Shown: positions 6,684 to 9,949 of the stretch, piece after piece
How the letters are laid out: every line of letters begins with the position of its first letter
How positions within the stretch are numbered: position 1 is the first letter of the stretch
NCBI GenBank assembly: GCA_016199015.1
Contig: JACQHN010000540.1
Span: 1-9,949, forward strand
From: Nitrospira defluvii
GTDB lineage: Bacteria > Nitrospirota > Nitrospiria > Nitrospirales > Nitrospiraceae
DNA length: 9,949 nt
Direction: 5' to 3'
Notes under the pieces: generated by a model
Seen by the model: the letters and a program-made list of their open reading frames with translations, nothing else
Told to the model about the DNA's origin: nothing
Database searches by the model: none
Position numbers and translations under genes: made by a program

Positions 6684-6774
6684 ATCTTGTCAAGAAACGA
6701 TCAAGAAACTAGTTACGGCTCCGTTGGTGAGCCCGGACCACTACACAATCCATAGGTTAGACCGAAGCGTCAAA

Positions 6775-6803
6775 TTGCCTTGCCCTGGCACTTGGATTAG
6801 AAT
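6775..6803 (+). promoter_or_regulatory. Likely promoter of the parD/parE-like operon
   Basis: TTGCCT (6775-6780), 17-base spacer, TAGAAT (6798-6803; five of six matches to the -10 consensus). It leaves a leader of about 155 bases before the antitoxin ATG at 6965. That leader contains the two GGAA hairpins. Confidence 0.5.
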
Positions 6804-6812
6804 CACGAAGAT

Positions 6813-6854
6813 CTGCCAGGATGCCCCGCTCGGAAGAGCGGGGAGGAATGGCAG
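6813..6854 (+). other. Composite hairpin with GGAA tetraloop
   Basis: Inner stem CCCCGCTC (6824-6831) / GAGCGGGG (6836-6843) with GGAA loop. Outer stem CTGCCA (6813-6818) / TGGCAG (6849-6854), separated by a symmetric 5/5 internal loop. No U-tract follows, so this one is not an ordinary terminator. It is in the leader of the parD/parE-like operon. Confidence 0.6.
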
Positions 6855-6897
6855 CCCGTAGCGAAGCGTAGGAAAGAGCCCTCTTGGTTTACAAATG

Positions 6898-6923
6898 CCC
6901 CGCCCGGAAGGGCGGGGTTCTTT
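6898..6923 (+). terminator. GGAA-loop hairpin followed by T-rich tract
   Basis: CCCCGCCC (6898-6905), GGAA, GGGCGGGG (6910-6917), then TTCTTT. This is a typical intrinsic terminator shape. It is nearly the same as the inner hairpin at 6824-6843 but with a compensatory T-A to C-G change in the stem. It lies between the likely promoter and the antitoxin gene, so it could attenuate that operon. Similar hairpins also end IS200/IS605-type elements, but no transposase is present. Confidence 0.6.
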
Positions 6924-6964
6924 ACTCTCTAGCAGGGGAAAACACACAAGCTGGAGAGATCAGC

Positions 6965-7159
6965 ATGAGTACCAAGCAAGCTGTCCTTGATCTGCTGGAA
7001 AAGCTTCCTGAGGACTGCACCATCGACGATATCCAGTACCATCTCTATGTCCTTCAGACCATCGAGCGAGGCAGGCGGGAAATTGCGCAAGGGAAGAAGC
7101 TGAGCCACGAAGACGTGAAGCGAGAGCTAAGGGCCAAGTGGCACAGTAGCGCGAAGTAA
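6965..7159 (+). CDS. ParD/RelB-like antitoxin of a ParE-type module
   Basis: This 64-residue acidic/basic helical protein (MSTKQAVLDLLEKLPEDCTI, then DDIQYHLYVLQTIERG and LSHEDVKREL) belongs to the small antitoxin-like proteins usually encoded before RelE/ParE toxins. The start at 6965 is supported by GGAGAG six bases upstream. The TAA at 7157-7159 abuts the toxin frame. A specific family name is not certain from sequence alone; its position before a ParE-like gene gives the role. Confidence 0.75.
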   Translation: MSTKQAVLDLLEKLPEDCTIDDIQYHLYVLQTIERGRREIAQGKKLSHEDVKRELRAKWHSSAK

Positions 7160-7437
7160 TTTGGACCGCAGGAGCACGGACCGACCTCGACGAAATCGTT
7201 GCGTACATCGCCAAAGATTCTCCGACCGCAGCGCTTGCCTTTCTCGAAGACGTTCTCACCACCGCCGAGAGTCTCATGACGCTTTCCGAGCGTGGCCGCA
7301 TCGTGCCCGAGCTTCAAGAGCCGGGCGTCCGTGAGTTGTTCATCAAGAGGTACAGGCTGTTCTATGAAGTCTGGACAGACAGGGTTCATGTATTGGGCCT
7401 CCTCCACGGTGCTCGAGAGTTCAAGAAGCGAGAGTGA
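7159..7437 (+). CDS. ParE/RelE-superfamily toxin, non-canonical ATT start
   Basis: The frame codes WTAGARTDLDEIVAYIAKDS near its N-terminus, then RGRIVPELQEPGVRELFIKR, YRLFYEVW and HVLGLLHGAREFKK. These are the conserved blocks of ParE/RelE plasmid-stabilisation toxins; ParE members inhibit gyrase and RelE members cleave mRNA. Length is about 92 residues, normal for the family. There is no ATG, GTG or TTG in frame between the upstream stop (7147-7149) and the conserved WTAGAR. The only candidate is ATT at 7159, overlapping the antitoxin stop as TAATT where TAATG would be usual. Either initiation is from ATT by coupling, or the toxin start has been lost. Confidence 0.82.
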   Translation: MWTAGARTDLDEIVAYIAKDSPTAALAFLEDVLTTAESLMTLSERGRIVPELQEPGVRELFIKRYRLFYEVWTDRVHVLGLLHGAREFKKRE

Positions 7438-7701
7438 TTTCTGATACATCAAAAAAGTCGTAAAAAGGGTGGCGGGCGTCTTGTTTTGGAGAGAGGGTCA
7501 CAAAGTGGGATCTTGTAATCATACATCGCGATGGGAGAGTCCTCATAGAGCTCGGTTGGAAGTCCCAGACGCCGTCGGGGTGCCGCAATGTCTGCCAGTG
7601 GCCATATAGAAGGTGAGGGTGAGGTTGGTAGCGGGCCAGAAGCCGATGCGAGGGGCGCCGAGTCTTCAGCGTGAAGGCAGAGAGCAGCTGTCGCCTCAAG
7701 G
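7438..7701. other. Intergenic region between convergent TA modules
   Basis: These 264 bases separate the ParE-like gene from the minus-strand PIN gene. Minus-strand frames are open through part of it, but I recognise no domain and no start with a ribosome-binding site. No clear terminator hairpin was found. Confidence 0.5.
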
Positions 7702-8136
7702 TTAGGGTGCGGCGACCTTGAGGCCTTGGACCTTGGTTGCAATGCGTCGAAAATCCAAGATGTTGCGCGTGATAACGGTCGCGCCGATGTGTTGCGCGGT
7801 GAGCGCAATCAGCACGTCGTTGATCGGACCCAATCGATCCTTCATTCCGGCGGCGTTTCCATGAATGGCTCGGAAGATCCGTCCCGCATGATCGAGGAGC
7901 GGCGGGGTGAGTCCGAGGACGCGTCCGGTCGAGAAGGCATGGTGAAGCCGATCGATTGCTCGCTTCCGTTTCGGCGTATCGGCGCCGAGACGGAGCTCCA
8001 GGAGTACCACTGCGGAGATGAATCGAACCACACCCCCGCCTCCACCCAGTACCCACTCTGCATGCAGACCTGCACGGAGGTAGTCGATCAGGACATTGGT
8101 ATCGAGGAGAATCTTCCCCCCTACCGGTAGGGCCAT
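7702..8136 (-). CDS. vapC: VapC-family PIN-domain toxin
   Basis: This 144-residue PIN ribonuclease has the acidic active-site set: Asp in LLDTNVLIDYL near residue 12, Glu in VVLLELRLG, Asp in GPINDVLIALTA, and a last Asp in TRNILDFRRI. VapC toxins typically cleave tRNA or rRNA in the cytosol. The ATG lies inside the end of the antitoxin gene (16-base overlap), implying coupled translation. All key residues are present, so it is probably functional. Confidence 0.9.
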   Translation of the reverse strand: MALPVGGKILLDTNVLIDYLRAGLHAEWVLGGGGGVVRFISAVVLLELRLGADTPKRKRAIDRLHHAFSTGRVLGLTPPLLDHAGRIFRAIHGNAAGMKDRLGPINDVLIALTAQHIGATVITRNILDFRRIATKVQGLKVAAP

Positions 8137-8327
8137 GACCGTGTGTCACCTTTCAGGATACCTTTGAGCGGGCGCAAGGCTTTACTGAGGCGCTGTTCCT
8201 CCACTAAGAGAGAAAGGGCTTTGTCGATCGCTTCCTGTTCCGATAGCACGCCGAAGTAGCGTTTGGCAGCGTTAATCTTGCGCTGGTCCAGGACCAAATG
8301 CTTATGTTTGAATGAGCCGGCAGCCAT
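8121..8327 (-). CDS. vapB: VapB-like antitoxin
   Basis: The start chosen is ATG 8325-8327 (68 residues, MAAGSFKHKHLVLDQRKINA), because GGAGGTG (8338-8332) sits five to six bases upstream. Three further in-frame Met codons upstream fall beside or in the operator. The N-terminal strand HLVLDQRKINAAKRYFGV and helix SEQEAIDKALSLLVEEQ look like a ribbon-helix-helix DNA-binding unit, with a basic C-terminal tail for toxin binding. It is encoded directly before the PIN toxin and presumably represses the operon through the palindrome at 8342-8358. Confidence 0.82.
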   Translation of the reverse strand: MAAGSFKHKHLVLDQRKINAAKRYFGVLSEQEAIDKALSLLVEEQRLSKALRPLKGILKGDTRSWPYR

Positions 8328-8341
8328 TTCCACCTCCATCA

Positions 8342-8358
8342 TGTACATACGATGTACA
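8342..8358. promoter_or_regulatory. Palindromic operator of vapBC
   Basis: Perfect inverted repeat TGTACAT-ACG-ATGTACA. It lies just downstream of the minus-strand -10 element and covers the expected transcription start, ideal for autorepression by the VapB/VapC complex. Confidence 0.7.
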
Positions 8359-8362
8359 CGAT

Positions 8363-8391
8363 ACTATACGAAGCGTTGAAGGGAACTGCAA
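8363..8391 (-). promoter_or_regulatory. Promoter of vapBC
   Basis: On the minus strand: TTGCAG (8391-8386), a 17-base spacer, TATAGT (8368-8363). The -10 matches five of six consensus bases and the palindromic operator follows at once. Confidence 0.65.
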
Positions 8392-8412
8392 GGAGGATGG
8401 GGCGATGGTCGG

Positions 8413-8478
8413 TTATCGCAGGACAAGTTTAGTCAGCCTCACTGCGGCCATGTCGAGGGTACGGACGAGGCCGGCGGA
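8413..8478 (-). pseudogene. Short single-TM peptide tail, copy u1
   Basis: The minus strand codes SAGLVRTLDMAAVRLTKLVLR followed by TAA (8413-8415). It aligns residue for residue with copy u2 (TLYMAAVVVIKLALR, stop at 9702), and several codons differ only at third positions, as expected of once-coding DNA. Arg and Asp interrupt the hydrophobic run and no start is visible, so this copy is decayed. It lies just downstream of the HepT fragment, as u2 does. Confidence 0.4.
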
Positions 8479-8488
8479 AGGTCAGCGC

Positions 8489-8722
8489 CTACGCGCAAGC
8501 TTTCACGATGGCCGAGGAGAAGGGGCGGAAGTCGTCCAGGTGCTTGGTGATGATCGTGTGGAGGATGTCCAGGTTCAGACGGGTGTATGCGTGCACGGCC
8601 ACGTTGCGGAAGCCGACCATGTGCTGCATGCGAGCGACCAAATCGCCCGGGAGTATTCCAGCCGTCTGTCGCGAAGCGAACGCATCCAGCCTGAAAGCGC
8701 GTAGCCGCTTGACGCACTCCTG
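8489..8722 (-). pseudogene. HepT-like (DUF86/HEPN) gene, internally deleted
   Basis: The minus strand codes the C-terminal part of a HepT-type HEPN ribonuclease toxin: GILPGDLVARMQHMVGFRN, then VAVHAYTRLNLDIL and KHLDDFRPF, ending at TAG 8489-8491. The RX4HXY active-site motif (RNVAVHAY) is intact. Upstream in the same frame, ECVKRLR resembles the N-terminal family motif. However, the roughly 50 central residues normally in between are missing, and no start or MntA partner is seen. It is probably a remnant. Confidence 0.72.
8491..8632. repeat. Direct repeat, left copy (HepT 3' region)
   Basis: Bases 8491-8632 align without gaps to 9808-9949. The first 33 bases have 8 mismatches and the next 109 have one (8537/9854). 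The repeat may go on past the window on the right side. Confidence 0.93.
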
Positions 8723-8738
8723 ACTGGCCGGTTGTGTT

Positions 8739-8755
8739 CCTGTCCGGCTTTCAAT
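8739..8755 (+). repeat. 17-base remnant of a TIR gene 3' region
   Basis: Bases 8739-8755 are identical to 9505-9521, which code for LSGFQ in the tail of the second TIR gene. Its place directly before the first TIR gene suggests that another TIR copy once ended there. Confidence 0.55.
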
Positions 8756-8767
8756 TAGACTCTGCCT

Positions 8768-9202
8768 ATGAGTAGTCCGGCCAGGAAAGTGTTTTTGAGT
8801 TACGCCCGCGCCGACCGAGGCCCAGCGCAGAAACTTGCCGAGCGCTTGCGAGAAGCCGGTTTGGAGGTCTGGGACCCTGAGCAAGAGCTGCTTCCGGGTG
8901 CGGATTTTGCTTTGACACTTAAGAAGGCCCTGGATACGGTTGAGACGGTCGTTGTGTTGGTCTCGCCCGATGCCATGGAATCGCGGTCGGTCTCTCACGA
9001 AATCGAATATGCCTTAGGCGCAAAACATCTTCGTGGGCGATTGATCCCCGTCGTCGTGCGCCCGACCAAGCAGGTGCCCTGGATTCTGAACACCCTCCAG
9101 ATGCTCCGCTACGAGGCCCCTGGGAAGACGAGCCGAGACATTGTTGAGTTACTGACTCATCCTCACGATGCCCCGCAAACGAAACGCCGCCACGCCAACT
9201 GA
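8768..9202 (+). CDS. TIR-domain protein 1
   Basis: This 144-residue protein is a stand-alone TIR domain (TIR_2-like). It begins KVFLSYARADRGPAQKLAER, continues GLEVWDPEQELLPGADF and VVVLVSPDAMESRSVSHEIE, and ends with RGRLIPVVVRP. The Glu in SHEIEYAL occupies the place of the catalytic glutamate of NAD-cleaving TIR domains; whether this one cleaves NAD is not known. No strong ribosome-binding site precedes ATG 8768. The 3' end overlaps the second TIR gene by 35 bases, so the pair is probably one transcript. Confidence 0.88.
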   Translation: MSSPARKVFLSYARADRGPAQKLAERLREAGLEVWDPEQELLPGADFALTLKKALDTVETVVVLVSPDAMESRSVSHEIEYALGAKHLRGRLIPVVVRPTKQVPWILNTLQMLRYEAPGKTSRDIVELLTHPHDAPQTKRRHAN

Positions 9203-9598
9203 AGCGTTCCTGTCCCACTCCAGCACGAATCTCGCCTTCGCGAGTCGGTTGGTGAAGATGCTCGGTGCCCATCACGTGCGCACGTTCTTCAGCAAAAAAC
9301 ATATTCGAGGCGCTCAAGAGTGGCACGATGAGATCGGCGCTGCGCTGAAACGATGCAATTGGTTTCTGGTCGTGTTGTCGCCCCAATCGGTTGCCTCTCA
9401 GTGGGTCAAACATGAACTCATCTATGCGCTCCAAGCCAACTGGTACAGGGGACGCATCGTTCCAATCCTGTAAAGGCCTGCGACGCGGACAAACTCTCCT
9501 GGACCCTGTCCGGCTTTCAATGGATCGACTTCCGGAAGGACTATCACCAAGGTTGTCGCGACCTCCTTGCCATCTGGAGGATGAAATATGCCCCTTAG
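9168..9598 (+). pseudogene. TIR-domain protein 2, frameshifted
   Basis: The frame from ATG 9168 codes a second TIR domain (EAFLSHSSTNLAFASRLVKM, HHVRTFFSKKHIRG, WFLVVLSPQSVASQWVKHEL) but stops at TAA 9471-9473 right after RGRIVPIL. The expected continuation (ACDADKLSWTLSGFQWIDF, then RDLLAIW) is present at 9479-9598 in the frame one base back. With one base restored near 9470 the protein would be 143 residues, matching its 144-residue neighbour. As read, the product is 101 residues and lacks the last strand and helix. Confidence 0.8.
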
Positions 9599-9701
9599 CT
9601 CCAAGATTCAGTGCCTCGGGGTGTTTCAGCCATTGGGGTGAGGCGTGAGCATTGACGTGTGACTCATATGAGCTGTGTTCTGCACGGTGTGGAGATCAAA
9701 C
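9599..9701. other. Intergenic stretch, no gene seen
   Basis: This lies between the TIR2 stop and the TM-peptide tail. Apart from GGTGTTTCAGCCA (9620-9632), shared with 6361-6373, I see nothing recognisable. Confidence 0.45.
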
Positions 9702-9785
9702 CTACCGTAGCGCCAGTTTGATCACGACGACGGCCGCCATGTACAGGGTGAGTGCAATTCCGGTGGAGAACCAAGAGCCGAAAGG
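9702..9785 (-). pseudogene. Short single-TM peptide tail, copy u2
   Basis: The minus strand codes PFGSWFSTGIALTLY and then MAAVVVIKLALR, ending at TAG 9702-9704. It makes one clean hydrophobic helix capped by Lys/Arg. In-frame sequence upstream runs into the HepT 3' end with no ATG, GTG or TTG found nearby, so either the start is non-canonical or this is the remnant of a longer membrane protein. Related copies lie at 8413 and 6444. Confidence 0.4.
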
Positions 9786-9805
9786 GTGGCTCGCTCGGGG
9801 AACGG

Positions 9806-9949
9806 TTACGCGCAGGTTTTCACAATCGTCGCGGAGAACTGGCGGAAGTCGTCTAGGTGCTTGGTGATGATCGTGTGGAGGATGTCCAGGTTCAGACGGG
9901 TGTATGCGTGCACGGCCACGTTGCGGAAGCCGACCATGTGCTGCATGCG
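9806..9949 (-). CDS. HepT-like (DUF86/HEPN) protein, partial at window edge
   Basis: The minus strand holds the last 47 codons of a HepT-type HEPN ribonuclease toxin: RMQHMVGFRNVAVHAYTRLN, LDILHTIITKHLDDF, ending TCA at TAA 9806-9808. RX4HXY is intact. It is a second copy of the 8489 fragment and extends beyond the window, so it may be complete, with an MntA-type nucleotidyltransferase antitoxin possible further right. Confidence 0.82.
   Translation of the reverse strand, partial: RMQHMVGFRNVAVHAYTRLNLDILHTIITKHLDDFRQFSATIVKTCA

Noticed and set aside
6613..6861. 82-codon plus-strand frame downstream of the DGR
   Set aside because: It runs through the promoter and the first hairpin, and its ATG has no good ribosome-binding site or homology.
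8723..8998. N-terminal extension of the left HepT frame over TIR1
   Set aside because: It is antisense to conserved TIR1 codons and lacks HepT features; HepT similarity ends near 8716.
1..9949. CRISPR array, tRNA, rRNA or transposase gene
   Set aside because: No regularly spaced repeats with spacers, no tRNA/rRNA signatures and no transposase or integrase motifs were seen on either strand.

Overview
The window is GC-rich, densely packed accessory DNA. Its centre is a complete diversity-generating retroelement (DGR), and around it sit toxin-antitoxin modules, TIR-domain genes and HEPN (HepT-like) fragments. The look is of a defence or conflict island. The layout and codon use would fit a Nitrospira-like bacterium (Nitrospirota), but no marker gene is present, so the taxonomy is a guess.

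Left (1-1470): the 3' part of an arylamine N-acetyltransferase gene with an in-frame premature stop. It converges on a minus-strand Phd-type antitoxin / PIN toxin pair that has a good sigma70-type promoter. The leader at 1597-1806 is an imperfect tandem repeat. Each copy carries TTGACA-17-TAGCCT, so the DGR operon seems to have duplicated promoters. A 24-base piece of the acetyltransferase gene recurs inside the first copy.

Centre (1816-6320): the DGR. The order is target gene (DUF4062, nSTAND NTPase, transmembrane helix, FGE-sulfatase/C-type-lectin domain ending in the variable repeat VR), avd, reverse transcriptase, template repeat TR. TR overlaps the RT stop codon and is followed by a GC-rich region with strong, partly competing hairpins. 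TR (6034-6148) and VR (4395-4508) differ at 16 adenines by substitution, at one adenine by deletion, and at only one non-adenine. The deletion frameshifts the target at its first variable codons. This frozen state is probably inactive, unless it is a sequencing error, and a later round of mutagenic homing could in principle repair it.

Right (6600-9949): a parD/parE-like pair with a promoter and two covarying GGAA-loop hairpins in its leader, and with an ATT where the toxin start should be. Next is a minus-strand vapBC pair with a palindromic operator. Then come two overlapping TIR-domain genes, the second frameshifted, lying between two partial copies of a HepT-like gene. Three degraded copies of a short single-TM reading frame (near 6444, 8413 and 9702, all minus strand) mark a repeated unit not covered by the other annotations.

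Working picture: the target would be a membrane-spanning STAND receptor whose outward-facing lectin-like domain is retro-diversified. The TIR and toxin-antitoxin modules are plausible co-residents of a defence island, but nothing in the sequence proves functional coupling to the DGR.
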